Source of the DNA: Hyphomicrobiaceae bacterium
Lineage (GTDB): Bacteria; Pseudomonadota; Alphaproteobacteria; Rhizobiales; Aestuariivirgaceae
Assembly (NCBI GenBank): GCA_900298995.1
Contig: OMIC01000024.1
Coordinates: 27,547 to 91,546 of the forward strand
Reading direction: 5' to 3'
DNA length: 64,000 nucleotides
Positions 8,753 through 18,084 of this stretch are shown piece after piece (within the stretch, counting starts at the first letter, position 1; the number at the start of each line of letters is the position of its first letter). Below the pieces are notes generated by a model. The model ran no database searches. It was not told the origin of the DNA and saw only the letters and a program-made list of their open reading frames with translations. The translations under genes and the position numbers were made by a program.

Positions 8753-9459
8753 GCACGGTCTTCGGTGGTCCTGTGCAGCTGGAGCCGGACATCACGATGG
8801 ACGTCCGATCGAGGCTGTCGCCTGCCGCCGACATGGAGCGGGTTTCCCGACAACTTTGCCTGATGCAGCCGGGACATGTGGGCAGCATGCGGGTCTTCCG
8901 TCCGCTGCCGACCGCCGCCTTCGCGCCGCGTGACCTATCGCTCGCGGGCTACGCAGTGGCGGCAAAGCGTTTATGCGAAGACGGTTTCACGCCCGTCGAA
9001 CGCAGGACAGGCGGACAACTCGCCGTTTATGACGACACCGCTCTGATCATCGATCTCGTGGTGGCCCACCCGCAACCGCGCCTTGACGTCATTGAGCGGT
9101 TCAGGAGCTTCGCCGCAGCGATCTGCAGCGCTCTCGCTGGCTTCGGCATCGACGCCGGCGTCGGCCCGGTTCCAGGGGAATATTGCCCGGGCGAGTACAG
9201 CGTGAACGCCGGCGGCCTGCGGAAAATCGCCGGGCTGGCCCAGCGCATCGTTCGCTGCGGCTATCATCTCGGTGCGGTCATCGCGGTTGAACCCTCCCCG
9301 CGCGTGCAAGCGGCGACGGCACGGGCATATGACGCCCTGGGACTGCATCTGAACGCCACAAGTTTTGGCGCAGCGGTGGACTCCGGGAAGACCGTAGGCT
9401 TTGTCGACTTGCGGGACGCCCTCGTGGGTGAGATGCTCCGCCGGATCGAAGTGATATGA
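8749..9459 (+). CDS. lipoate-protein ligase-like (biotin/lipoate A/B ligase fold) protein
   Basis: This 236-residue protein shows the LplA/LipB-fold signatures. RRTGGQLAVYDD (residues 85-96) corresponds to the RRxGGGxVxHD lipoyl-AMP loop, and GGLRKIAGLAQR (about 155-166) carries the conserved lysine K159. It is shorter than E. coli LplA (about 338 residues) and lacks an accessory C-terminal domain. It starts with GTG overlapping the aldolase stop. Being the last gene of an operon with an orphan lipoyl domain, it is probably the dedicated ligase or lipoyl transferase that modifies K44 of that protein. A specialised octanoyl-transfer role is the alternative. Confidence 0.75.
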   Translation: MSTVFGGPVQLEPDITMDVRSRLSPAADMERVSRQLCLMQPGHVGSMRVFRPLPTAAFAPRDLSLAGYAVAAKRLCEDGFTPVERRTGGQLAVYDDTALIIDLVVAHPQPRLDVIERFRSFAAAICSALAGFGIDAGVGPVPGEYCPGEYSVNAGGLRKIAGLAQRIVRCGYHLGAVIAVEPSPRVQAATARAYDALGLHLNATSFGAAVDSGKTVGFVDLRDALVGEMLRRIEVI

Positions 9460-9634
9460 CAGGGATGGTGTCTGGAAGCGACGGGAGATGCTGCACTGCA
9501 ATATCTCGTTTGCATTGCGAAAGTTGTTTCCTGCTCATGGGTGGTGTTGACAGACCACGGATTCCCCCGCACTTTTGCAACACTCGGATAACAAATGCGC
9601 CATCCGGTGGCCGGCGCAAGGTACAAGGACCCGC

Positions 9635-10573
9635 ATGAGTTCGAACACCGCCAGCCTGCTGCCTCGCGAGACTGCATCGCCGGAGAGCAAACGCGGCTGG
9701 CTGCCGAGCTGGCTGTCTTCCGAGCATCCCTTCCCATGGCTCTTTCCCGCCGCGGCGCTGATGGTCGTGTTCGGAATCTATCCATTGCTCTACGCGCTCA
9801 CACTTTCGCTCTACAAGAAAAACGCCGCCACCCGGAAGATGGTGTTCGCGCCGGATCACAACTGGACCAAGATACTGTCCGACGAACGCGTCTGGAACGC
9901 GCTTTTCAATACGTTTCTTTACACGGGCATCGCACTGGTGTTTCAGCTTGTCCTTGGGATGCTGATTGCCCTGCTGCTCGACTCGGACCGCAAGGGCTAC
10001 GGCATATTGCGCGCCATGATGACCCTGCCACTGGTCATTCCGCCAGCGGTCACTGCCATGATGTTCCTGCTCATGCTCAACGGATCTTTCGGGGTGCTGA
10101 GCCGGGGGCTTATCGCCATGGGACTTCTTCCGACCGGCTTCTCGATCCTCGGAAACGCCAGCACGGCGATGGCCGGTGTGTTGCTGGCCGAGATCTGGCA
10201 GTGGACACCCTTCATGGTCCTCATCATGCTCGCGGGACTGCGCTCCCTGCCGAAGGAGCCCTTTGAGGCTGCCGCCATCGATGGTGCCAGCGGCGTCCAG
10301 GCCTTCTTCAGGCTCACGCTGCCGATGATGTCCAAGGTCATCGCGATTGCCGTGCTCATTCGCGGCATCGATCTCTTCCGCGCCTTCGACTACGTGAAGG
10401 TGATGACCGATTCCGGTCCTGGCACGGCCACCGAAACGCTTACCTCCTACGCCGGACGCATCTATTTCGGAAACGCCGATTTCCCCTACGCGTCAACCAT
10501 TGCGCTCCTCACTCTCATTATCGTGATCGTTGTTTCATCCGCCTTCATGAAGGCGTTCAAGGTCAAGCTGTGA
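9635..10573 (+). CDS. ABC sugar transporter permease (MalF/UgpA type), operon B
   Basis: This 312-residue inner-membrane permease has six or so hydrophobic segments and the EAA cytoplasmic loop (EPFEAAAIDGASGVQAFFRL) that contacts the ATPase. The start at ATG 9635 gives a hydrophilic N-terminus of about 35 residues before the first membrane helix. It is the first gene of operon B, preceded by a 175-base gap (9460-9634) containing a TTGACA hexamer at 9548-9553 but no convincing -10. It partners with the permease at 10573, the binding protein at 11526 and the ATPase at 15972. The order suggests import of the substrate used by the kinase at 13116. Confidence 0.88.
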   Translation: MSSNTASLLPRETASPESKRGWLPSWLSSEHPFPWLFPAAALMVVFGIYPLLYALTLSLYKKNAATRKMVFAPDHNWTKILSDERVWNALFNTFLYTGIALVFQLVLGMLIALLLDSDRKGYGILRAMMTLPLVIPPAVTAMMFLLMLNGSFGVLSRGLIAMGLLPTGFSILGNASTAMAGVLLAEIWQWTPFMVLIMLAGLRSLPKEPFEAAAIDGASGVQAFFRLTLPMMSKVIAIAVLIRGIDLFRAFDYVKVMTDSGPGTATETLTSYAGRIYFGNADFPYASTIALLTLIIVIVVSSAFMKAFKVKL

Positions 10574-11481
10574 TGGAAGGCTCCCGCCCGCTTCGCATCC
10601 TCCGGGACCTCGCGGCAATCACGGTCACGGGGCTATTCATGTTCCCGATCTTCTGGTGGGCGCTGACATCGATCAAGCCGATCTCGGCAGTGTTCGACAA
10701 GGACCGCGTCAATTTCTTCGATTTCGTACCGACCTTCATCAATTACGGCGTCACGCTGTTTGGCCAGTCACGCTCGCAACTCGCCATCGACGAGGGACTG
10801 GGCATGGGCGTCGCAGGCGCCGACGCCTATGACTCGCGCCAGTCGATACTCGAGTCGATCATCATCTCGCTGGGTGCCACGACGATCACAATGGCGGTAT
10901 CCGTGTTCGCCGCCTATGCCATCTCTCGCATGGCCTTCCGGGGCCGAGGGCATTACCTCAACTGGGTTCTCGGCCAGCGCTTCATGCCACCGATTGCCAT
11001 CCTGGTGCCGCTCGTCACCATCTATAAGACGGCAGGCCTTCGCGACACCGACAATCTCTACATGGGCTACCTCGGCCTCATGATGATCTACGCACTCATG
11101 AACCTGCCCATTGCGGTGCTGCTGATGAAATCCTTCCTCGACGACGTTCCGAAGGATGTCGACGAGGCTGCAATGATTGACGGCGCCACCCGCTGGCAGA
11201 CCTTCCGCAAGGTTGTACTGCCCATGGTCAAGGGCGGCGTAGCTGCCTCGGCTGTTCTCGTTTTCATATTCTCCTGGACGGAATTCCTGCTGTCTCTGTT
11301 CCTGACAACGGACATTCGCACCGTACCGGTGAAGATCCAGACCTTCGTGACATCGACGGGCAATGAATGGGGCTTCATCGCCGCCCTGGGAACGGCGGCG
11401 ATCATCCCGAGCTTCATCTTCATTCTGCTCGTGCAAAAGCATCTGGTGCGCGGCCTCACTCTTGGCTCCCTGAAAGAGTGA
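10573..11481 (+). CDS. ABC sugar transporter permease (MalG/UgpE type), operon B
   Basis: This inner-membrane permease of about 302 residues has an EAA loop (DVDEAAMIDGATRWQTFRKV) and MalG-like hydrophobic segments (PIFWWALTSIKP near the N-terminus, VFIFSWTEFLLSLFL). It has an unusually long periplasmic-side insertion between the first two helices (roughly residues 35-95). ATG 10573 overlaps the previous stop by one base (TGATG); GTG 10570 is an equally placed alternative. It forms the membrane channel with the product of the preceding gene. Confidence 0.87.
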   Translation: MEGSRPLRILRDLAAITVTGLFMFPIFWWALTSIKPISAVFDKDRVNFFDFVPTFINYGVTLFGQSRSQLAIDEGLGMGVAGADAYDSRQSILESIIISLGATTITMAVSVFAAYAISRMAFRGRGHYLNWVLGQRFMPPIAILVPLVTIYKTAGLRDTDNLYMGYLGLMMIYALMNLPIAVLLMKSFLDDVPKDVDEAAMIDGATRWQTFRKVVLPMVKGGVAASAVLVFIFSWTEFLLSLFLTTDIRTVPVKIQTFVTSTGNEWGFIAALGTAAIIPSFIFILLVQKHLVRGLTLGSLKE

Positions 11482-11525
11482 GAACGTGCGCGAGAAACTA
11501 GGCTCAAACCCATGGGAGGATCCTT

Positions 11526-13046
11526 ATGAGCTTTAAAGACCACGACAAATTGACCTTCATTGCCGATGCGGCCCGGGACTTTTCTGCCCGGCGCATTTCC
11601 AAGCGAGACTTCCTCAAGAAGATGAGCCTGGCCGGTGTTGGTTTCTCGGCGTTCAATCTCGGCCTGCTCGGCTCCACGCGTCCGTCGCGGAACCGCAGCT
11701 TTGGTATCGGCGATGCTGCCTATGCGCAGGATGCCGATGTCACGAAGTGGCTGAAGGACGTCTCGGGCCCGTTCAAGGGCACGAAGATCCGCTACACCTC
11801 GGAAGCGACCCCGCCGACCGTCGTTCTCGACAAGCTGAAGGGCGAGTTCACCGAGGCGACCGGCATCGAAGTCGAGATCGAAATCGTGCCGCTCGAGCAG
11901 GTTCTCGCGAAGGCCACGCAGGACGTGCAGGGCCAGCTCGGCTCCTACGACCTCTACTATCTCGACCAGTCCTGGGTTGCGACCTTCGCGCAGGACACAG
12001 TCGATCCGATTGCCTACTACAAGGAAAAGCCGGACCTCGCCATGCCGGGCATGGATTGGGACGACTTCTCCAAGCCGCTCGTTGATGGTCTTGCCGTGTA
12101 TGACGGCCACTGGGTTGGAATTCCATTCGACATTCCGATCATGGTGACGATGTACCGGAAGGACATCCTCGAGAAGCACAAGATCGCTCCGCCGAACACG
12201 GTTGACGAATTCGTCGCTGCGGTGAAGATGATCACCGAGGCCGAAAAGGCGAACGGCATGTATGGCACCGGTCTTCAGGCCAAGTCGGGTCACTACTCGC
12301 TTGAGTGCGACTGGACCCAGGTGGTTTGGAACAACGGCGGCTCGATCTTCACCAAGGACAAGAAGTTCTCGGGCAATGACGAAGCTGCTGTCGGCGGCCT
12401 GAAGATCTATCAGGAACTGCTGAAGAACGCCCCGCCGGAGTCCACCAACTCGACGTGGGACGGTCAGTTCCAGATGATGGCCTCGGGCCAGTGCGCGCTC
12501 GTCAATTCCTGGGACGAGTTCTTCCCCGGCCTCGACGCCGACGGCTCGAAGGTGCAGGGGCTGTGGGAATGCAAGCGTCCGATCCGTGGTGCTTCCTACC
12601 GCTCGCCGGGCGATGCAGGTTTCGGAGAAATTCCGAACCCGGCTCACCAGGGTGGCTCGATCCTTGGGCTGTCGAAGTACTCCAAGAACGTCGACGCGGC
12701 CTGGATCTTCATGCAGTGGGCCTGCTCGAAGGACATCATGACCCGCTGCACCCTTGGCGGCGGCTTTGCTCCGATGCGCATCTCGTCGTTCAACGACCCG
12801 CGCGTCAAGGCAAAGGAAGTTGTGGGTCCCGGCACGACGCGCCACCTGCCCATCGTTCTCGAGACCATCAACAACGACATGGCGTCCGAGCCCGACATGC
12901 CCCTGTGGGCCGGTTTCTCGAACAACGAGATCCCGGTTGCGCTGGGCAAGCTGCTCACCGGCCAGGACTATGGTGGTGACGCCAAGAAGTGCATGGACGA
13001 CGTGGCGGCCCAGATCGACAAGGCCGTCGCCGAAGCCGGACTCTAA
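11526..13046 (+). CDS. ABC sugar transporter substrate-binding protein with twin-arginine-type signal, operon B
   Basis: This 506-residue extracellular solute-binding protein (family 1, MalE-like) has an N-terminal RRISKRDFLKK stretch followed by a hydrophobic core and an ALA-like processing region near AAYAQD, suggesting Tat-dependent export. The mature region contains features typical of the family (TPPTVVLDKLKGEFTEATGIEV, DLYYLDQSW, WEFQ-like C-terminal helices). A strong GGGAGG ribosome-binding site precedes ATG 11526. A stable hairpin follows the gene at 13061-13086. It should set the substrate range of this importer, but the ligand cannot be read from sequence. Confidence 0.9.
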   Translation: MSFKDHDKLTFIADAARDFSARRISKRDFLKKMSLAGVGFSAFNLGLLGSTRPSRNRSFGIGDAAYAQDADVTKWLKDVSGPFKGTKIRYTSEATPPTVVLDKLKGEFTEATGIEVEIEIVPLEQVLAKATQDVQGQLGSYDLYYLDQSWVATFAQDTVDPIAYYKEKPDLAMPGMDWDDFSKPLVDGLAVYDGHWVGIPFDIPIMVTMYRKDILEKHKIAPPNTVDEFVAAVKMITEAEKANGMYGTGLQAKSGHYSLECDWTQVVWNNGGSIFTKDKKFSGNDEAAVGGLKIYQELLKNAPPESTNSTWDGQFQMMASGQCALVNSWDEFFPGLDADGSKVQGLWECKRPIRGASYRSPGDAGFGEIPNPAHQGGSILGLSKYSKNVDAAWIFMQWACSKDIMTRCTLGGGFAPMRISSFNDPRVKAKEVVGPGTTRHLPIVLETINNDMASEPDMPLWAGFSNNEIPVALGKLLTGQDYGGDAKKCMDDVAAQIDKAVAEAGL

Positions 13047-13060
13047 GCACAACAACGCTG

Positions 13061-13086
13061 CGGAGGCGGCCTCACGGCCGCCTCCG
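13061..13086 (+). terminator. intercistronic hairpin after the binding-protein gene (partial terminator or mRNA stabiliser)
   Basis: A perfect 11-bp stem (13061-13071 with 13076-13086) with a 4-base loop TCAC follows the binding-protein stop and precedes the kinase start at 13116. The following bases (TTCTTG) are only weakly U-rich, so it probably attenuates rather than ends transcription. Such hairpins commonly let the binding protein be made in excess over downstream genes. Confidence 0.7.
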
Positions 13087-13115
13087 TTCTTGTCTCAAAG
13101 CGAATAGCAGGCCTC

Positions 13116-14642
13116 ATGCGCCGCGACCTGGTTATCGGCATCGATTCTTCGACGACGGCCACCAAGGCCATCGCGTTCGACCGCCGCGGCAGAATCGTCG
13201 CGGAGGGCCGCGCCCCCGTTCCCTTGTCAACGCCGCATCCAGGCTGGTTTGAGCAGGAGGTGTCGGACTGGACCGGCGCTGCCGCCACCGCCCTGAAGCA
13301 ACTCACCCGCAAGATCGACGCCAGCCGGATTGCAGGGCTCGCCATTTCAAATCAGCGCGAAAGCTTCGCACAGTTCGACAACAAGGATCGCGCGCTCCGC
13401 CGGGGAACACTGTGGCTCGACGAGCGCGCCCAGACGGAAGTGAGCGATCTCTGCGCCGAGCTTGGCACCGACGCCATTCACCGAATATCCGGCAAGCCCC
13501 CCGATGTGACACCCTGCCTGTACCGTTGCCGCTGGTTCTCCACCCACATGCCGAAAATGTGGGCCAGAACCGCGAAGACCGCGGAGGTGCATGGCATCCT
13601 CACCCATTTCCTTACCGGCCAGTGGACGACCTCCATCGCCTCGGCAGACCCGATGGGCCTGATCGATGCGGGTGCCTATGACTGGTCGGATGTTCTTCTC
13701 AAGGCCGCCCACCTCACGCGCGCCCAGTTGCCGAGCCTGCGGCGTCCGGGGGAGATCATGGGCAAAGTCTCGGACAGTGCGGCGAAAAAGACAGGCCTCC
13801 GGGCAGGCACGCCGGTCATTGCCGGAGGTGGTGACGGCCAGTGCGCCGGAACAGGCGCCAATATCTTTCTTGCCGGCCGCGCCTATGTGAATCTGGGAAC
13901 GGCCGCTGTCTCCGGCAGCTATGGCAAGACCTACGCCACCGACCGCGCCTTCCGCACCATGATGGCGGTCGGCGAGGAGGGATTTTCCTTCGAGACGGCG
14001 ATCCGCACCGGTACCTTCCTCATCAATTGGATGGTGGAGCGTCTGTTCAACGTCAATCCTGCGCGGAACCCGGCAATCCTCAAGAAACTCGAGGCGGAGG
14101 CGGCCGCCTCCCCGATCGGCGCCAATGGCCTGGTGCTCGTGCCCTACTGGTCAGGCTGCATGACGCCCTACTGGGATTCGGGGGCGCGCGGCGTCATCGC
14201 CGGCCTGTCCGGCAATCACAGCCGCGGCGATGTCTACCGCGCACTGCTCGAGGGCGTGGCGCTGGAACAGGCGATGATGACCAACAAGGTGGCGGGAGCC
14301 ACTGCGCCCATCACCCACTTCGCGGCGGTGGGCGGCGGCTCGCGCTCCGATCTCTGGTGCCAGATCCTCGCAGATGCGTCCGATCGCGAGGTGAAGCGCC
14401 TGGAAACGGCGGAGGCCTCGGCACTTGGCGCCGCCATGGCCGCCGCGCGCGGTGCCGGCTGGTTCAAGACGGTGGCTGCCGCCTCGGCGGCCATGTCGGG
14501 CAGACCATCGCGAACCTTCCGTCCGCGCAAGTCAGAAGCCCGACGCTACCGTGAACTTCTCACCATCTATTCCGAACTCTGGCCGCAGCTCTCGGACTGG
14601 AACCGGAGGCTCGTGGCCTTTGCCAATGGCTCTGCCCGATGA
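13116..14642 (+). CDS. FGGY-family carbohydrate kinase, operon B
   Basis: This 508-residue FGGY kinase is homologous to the one at 3063. It has the phosphate loop IGIDSSTTATKAI, TLWLDERAQTE in the substrate region, the conserved VPYWSGCMTPYWDSGARG block, and AVGGGSRSDLWCQILADASD in the ATP lobe. It probably phosphorylates the compound imported by the ABC system of the same operon. Its last codons overlap the next gene (ATGA), which encodes a polyol-phosphate-dehydrogenase-like enzyme, repeating the kinase-dehydrogenase pairing of operon A in reversed order. The substrate is unknown. Confidence 0.87.
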   Translation: MRRDLVIGIDSSTTATKAIAFDRRGRIVAEGRAPVPLSTPHPGWFEQEVSDWTGAAATALKQLTRKIDASRIAGLAISNQRESFAQFDNKDRALRRGTLWLDERAQTEVSDLCAELGTDAIHRISGKPPDVTPCLYRCRWFSTHMPKMWARTAKTAEVHGILTHFLTGQWTTSIASADPMGLIDAGAYDWSDVLLKAAHLTRAQLPSLRRPGEIMGKVSDSAAKKTGLRAGTPVIAGGGDGQCAGTGANIFLAGRAYVNLGTAAVSGSYGKTYATDRAFRTMMAVGEEGFSFETAIRTGTFLINWMVERLFNVNPARNPAILKKLEAEAAASPIGANGLVLVPYWSGCMTPYWDSGARGVIAGLSGNHSRGDVYRALLEGVALEQAMMTNKVAGATAPITHFAAVGGGSRSDLWCQILADASDREVKRLETAEASALGAAMAAARGAGWFKTVAAASAAMSGRPSRTFRPRKSEARRYRELLTIYSELWPQLSDWNRRLVAFANGSAR

Positions 14643-15958
14643 CCGACTGGAATGCACTGATCGCGGAGGTCGTGTCCGGCAACTGGAAGGATCCCGCCAC
14701 CGGAAAGGCCGCCACCGTGCCTTTCGAGGCCATCCGCATCGAAGATGATCTCGATGGCGGCGAAGCCGATCTGCTGGCGCCGCTCGGGCTGGGCAGGCGC
14801 ATCGCGGTAGTGTCGGACGTCAACACCCACGAGGCCATGGGCCGTCGCGTGGCCAAACATCTGAAGGGGCTGGCCAGCATCGACGAACTGGTGCTGCCCG
14901 GCAATGTCGATTGCGATGAACAGGCGGTGGCGGATCTGCGTGAGAGGACCCGCCATGCCGATGCCCTGGTGGCGGTGGGCTCGGGTTCGCTCTCTGACAC
15001 CTGCAAATATGCGAGCTTCAAGGACGGGCGTCCCTATGCGGTGTTCGGCACCGCGGCCTCGATGAATGGCTATGCCGCGACCACCGCATCGGTCACGCTC
15101 GGCAATGGCTACAAGACCTCGCTTGCCGCCCACGCACCACGAGGCATCTTCCTTGATCTCAAGGTCTCCGCCGCAGCACCGGTCTGGCTGTCCGCCGCAG
15201 GTCTGGGCGACTCCCTGTGCCGGCCCACCGCCCAGGTCGACTGGTGGGCCTCGCACCGTCTGTTCGGCACTTTCTACTCGGAAACACCCTATGCGCTGAT
15301 CGCATCCGATGAACCGGACATGCTGAAATCGGCCGCAGGCCTGAAAACCCACGACATCGCCGCCAACGGTCATCTGCAGCGTGTCCTGACGCTCTGTGGC
15401 CTCGGCGTGTGTTTCACCGGCACGTCGCACCATGGCTCGATGGGCGAACATCAGGTCTCGCACTGGATCGACATGTTCGCAGGCAAGGCACATCCGGGCA
15501 CCACCCATGGCCAGCAGGTAGGCGTGGCCTCACTGGCGATTGCCCGCCTTCATCATGAGCTACTGGCGCTCGACCAGCCGCCGCTTATCCGCGCCACGGC
15601 CGTCAACGAGCAGGATTTCACCGCGCGCTATGGTCCGGAACTGGGGGCCATCTGCCTTGCGGAGGCCCGCAAGAAGGCCTTCGACCGCGCCGGTGCCGAA
15701 GCCTTCAACCGCAGGCTGGCGGAACTCTGGCCCACCCTGCGCGCCGAACTCCGCCCGATGCTGATGGACCCTGACGCCATGTCGGCAGCTCTCCGGTCGG
15801 CAGGCGGTGCAACGACTGCAACCGAGCTGGGGCTGGACCGCGCGGTCTGGCGCGCCGCCATGAAATACGGCCGCGACGTGCGCAACCGCTGGTCCTTCCT
15901 TGACCTAGCGGATGATGCCGGCCTACTCGACGATTTCCTCGCCCGCGACGAACAATAG
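14639..15958 (+). CDS. glycerol-1-phosphate dehydrogenase-like enzyme (AraM/EgsA family), operon B
   Basis: This 439-residue protein has the GSGSLSDTCK nucleotide-binding motif (the family's GSGTxxDxxK) near residue 120, the AASMNGYAA loop and histidine-rich metal-site segments (SHHGSMGEHQVSHWID, HGQQVGVAS). It is the operon B counterpart of the 1630-3066 gene, with the same C-terminal extension (KYGRDVRNRWSFLDLADD matches the other protein's MRNRFNLIDLLDMLGL region in position). It should oxidise the kinase product with NAD(P). The two paralogues differ enough to suggest different substrates or stereoisomers. Confidence 0.77.
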   Translation: MTDWNALIAEVVSGNWKDPATGKAATVPFEAIRIEDDLDGGEADLLAPLGLGRRIAVVSDVNTHEAMGRRVAKHLKGLASIDELVLPGNVDCDEQAVADLRERTRHADALVAVGSGSLSDTCKYASFKDGRPYAVFGTAASMNGYAATTASVTLGNGYKTSLAAHAPRGIFLDLKVSAAAPVWLSAAGLGDSLCRPTAQVDWWASHRLFGTFYSETPYALIASDEPDMLKSAAGLKTHDIAANGHLQRVLTLCGLGVCFTGTSHHGSMGEHQVSHWIDMFAGKAHPGTTHGQQVGVASLAIARLHHELLALDQPPLIRATAVNEQDFTARYGPELGAICLAEARKKAFDRAGAEAFNRRLAELWPTLRAELRPMLMDPDAMSAALRSAGGATTATELGLDRAVWRAAMKYGRDVRNRWSFLDLADDAGLLDDFLARDEQ

Positions 15959-15971
15959 GATCTGTAATCAC

Positions 15972-17024
15972 ATGTCATCGGTGAACATCAAGAACGTCAG
16001 GAAGAACTACGGCAACCTTGAGGTCGTCCACGGTATCAACCTGGAGATCGAGGATGGCGCGTTCGTCGTGCTGCTTGGACCGTCGGGCTGTGGCAAGTCT
16101 ACCCTGCTGCGCATGATTGCGGGACTCGAAAGTGTCACCGCCGGCGACATCGAGATTGCCGGCAGGCGCGTGAACGATGTGCATCCGAAGGATCGCAACA
16201 TCGCCATGGTGTTCCAGAACTACGCGCTCTATGCCCACATGAAGGTGCGCGACAACATGAGCTTCTCGCTCCAGCTCGCGAAGCGGCCACAGTCCGAGAT
16301 CGACGAGAAGGTGGGTTGGGCCGCCAAGATCCTCAACCTCGAACCCTATCTCGACCGCTATCCGCGCGAGTTGTCCGGCGGTCAGCGCCAGCGCGTGGCC
16401 ATGGGCCGCGCCATCGTGCGCAATCCGGCGGTATTCCTGTTCGACGAGCCACTCTCCAACCTCGATGCCAAGCTGCGCGTGCAAATGCGCACAGAGATCA
16501 AGGAATTGCATGAGCGCCTCAAGACCACCACGGTCTATGTGACCCATGACCAGATCGAAGCCATGACCATGGCCGACAAGATCGTCATCCTGCGCGATGG
16601 CCATATCGAGCAGGAGGGCACGCCGCTCGACGTCTATGACCGTCCTGCCAATCTCTTCGTCGCCGAGTTCATCGGATCGCCATCGATGAACCTGCTGAAG
16701 GGCGATGTGACGGCGCATGGCGTTCAGCTCGGCGATGGCACGGTGCTGCCGTTGCCGGCCGCGCACCGGGCCAGGCAAGGACAGAAGGTCGTCTATGGCA
16801 TCCGGCCCGAGCATCTCATGCTGGGGGCCGGCGCAAAGGCCAGGGTCAATGTCGTGGAACCCACCGGACCGGAAATGCACATATACGCCGAGTTGGGTGG
16901 ACAGGAGATCTGCGTCGTCACCCAGCAGCGCGTGGCGCCGGCCCGCGGCTCCGCCATCGAGGTCACGCCGCAGCTCGACCGCGTGCATCTGTTCGATGCG
17001 GAAAGCGGAAAGTCTCTGGCGTGA
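15972..17024 (+). CDS. ABC sugar transporter ATPase (MalK/UgpC type), operon B
   Basis: This 350-residue ATPase has Walker A GPSGCGKST (residues 36-44), the Q-loop MVFQNYALYAHM, the signature LSGGQRQR, Walker B FLFDEPLSNLD and the switch histidine in YVTHDQIEAM. The C-terminal regulatory TOBE-type domain (IRPEHLMLG) is present. It starts 13 bases after the previous stop. It powers the permeases at 9635 and 10573. Its stop overlaps the next gene's GTG start (GTGA). Confidence 0.92.
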   Translation: MSSVNIKNVRKNYGNLEVVHGINLEIEDGAFVVLLGPSGCGKSTLLRMIAGLESVTAGDIEIAGRRVNDVHPKDRNIAMVFQNYALYAHMKVRDNMSFSLQLAKRPQSEIDEKVGWAAKILNLEPYLDRYPRELSGGQRQRVAMGRAIVRNPAVFLFDEPLSNLDAKLRVQMRTEIKELHERLKTTTVYVTHDQIEAMTMADKIVILRDGHIEQEGTPLDVYDRPANLFVAEFIGSPSMNLLKGDVTAHGVQLGDGTVLPLPAAHRARQGQKVVYGIRPEHLMLGAGAKARVNVVEPTGPEMHIYAELGGQEICVVTQQRVAPARGSAIEVTPQLDRVHLFDAESGKSLA

Positions 17025-18073
17025 GCATCATCACCATCCTTGGTGCGGGCGTAATGGGCTCCGCGATGACGCTGCCGGCGCGCGATCGCGGCCATGAAGT
17101 GCGCCTGGTGGGCACGCATCTCGACCGTGCGATCATCGACAGCATCAGATCGACGGGACGTCATCCCAAGCTCAACGTGAAGCTGCCCGACGGGATTGCC
17201 GCCTGTCATGCGGAGGAGCTGTCGGGGGCTCTCGAGACAGCGGATCTCGTCATCCTGGGGGTCAGTTCGGCCGGCATTGGCTGGGCAATCGAGCGCCTGT
17301 GCGAGACACTGACCCGCCCCATTCCCGTCGTCATGATCACCAAGGGCATGCATCCCGAGCCAGACCGGCTCATCTGCCTTCCCGACCATGTCACGGCCGA
17401 GGTCCGGCGCCGCTGCGGTCTTTCGCTCACGGTCGCCGCCATTGGCGGGCCCTGCATTGCAGGTGAACTCGCCGTGCGCCGCCAGACGGGGACCGTCATA
17501 ACGGCGCGCGCGCCCGACTTCGCGCAGGCGCTCTGCGCCATGTTCGAGACCGATTACTATCACCCGCGCCCATCGCCTGATGTGGAGGGTGTCGAGATCT
17601 GCGCGGCCTTCAAGAATTTCTTTGCCATCGGCGTGGGCTGGGCTGCGGGCCACCTCGAGATGATGGCGGCGACCGAAAACCGTGCCTTCAACCACAATGC
17701 AGCGGCGATTCTCTTCGACCAGGCGATACGCGAGATGATGGTGCTGGCACAGGCACATGGCGGCACGACGCAGAGCGTGTGGGGAATGCCGGGGGCAGGT
17801 GATCTCTATGTCACCTGCCAGGCCGGGCGCAATTCGCGGCTTGGCAACAATCTGGGCCGCGGCCTGACATACAGCGCAGTGCGCAACGGTCCGATGAAGG
17901 GCGACACCATCGAGGGTGCAGAACTCGGCGTGAGCGTGGCGGCAACCCTGCGGTCCATGATGGCGGCGGGCAAGCTCGAGGCGGCGGCATTGCCCCTCAC
18001 CACCGCGCTGCTCGATGCACTGACCCGCGATGCCGCCCTCGACATTCCCTGGGCAGCCTTCCACCGGAGTTGA
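17021..18073 (+). CDS. NAD(P)-dependent glycerol-3-phosphate dehydrogenase-like protein (GpsA family)
   Basis: This 350-residue protein has the N-terminal Rossmann motif ILGAGVMGSAM and GpsA family segments (KGMHPEP, IGGPCIAGELA, CAAFKNFFAIGVG with the catalytic lysine, and GMPGAGDLYVTC). GpsA interconverts dihydroxyacetone phosphate and sn-glycerol 3-phosphate. Here, inside a catabolic operon and starting with GTG coupled to the ATPase stop, it is more likely a specialised copy acting on the pathway's polyol phosphate or feeding triose phosphate than the housekeeping enzyme. The operon thus encodes two unrelated polyol-phosphate dehydrogenases of opposite stereochemical families. Confidence 0.82.
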   Translation: MSIITILGAGVMGSAMTLPARDRGHEVRLVGTHLDRAIIDSIRSTGRHPKLNVKLPDGIAACHAEELSGALETADLVILGVSSAGIGWAIERLCETLTRPIPVVMITKGMHPEPDRLICLPDHVTAEVRRRCGLSLTVAAIGGPCIAGELAVRRQTGTVITARAPDFAQALCAMFETDYYHPRPSPDVEGVEICAAFKNFFAIGVGWAAGHLEMMAATENRAFNHNAAAILFDQAIREMMVLAQAHGGTTQSVWGMPGAGDLYVTCQAGRNSRLGNNLGRGLTYSAVRNGPMKGDTIEGAELGVSVAATLRSMMAAGKLEAAALPLTTALLDALTRDAALDIPWAAFHRS

Positions 18074-18084
18074 GGGAGGCCGCG

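Noticed and set aside
9548..9576. Sigma-70 promoter for operon B starting at TTGACA.
   Set aside because: The matching -10 at 17 bases (CACTTT) is poor, so only the hexamer was mentioned and no promoter feature was called.
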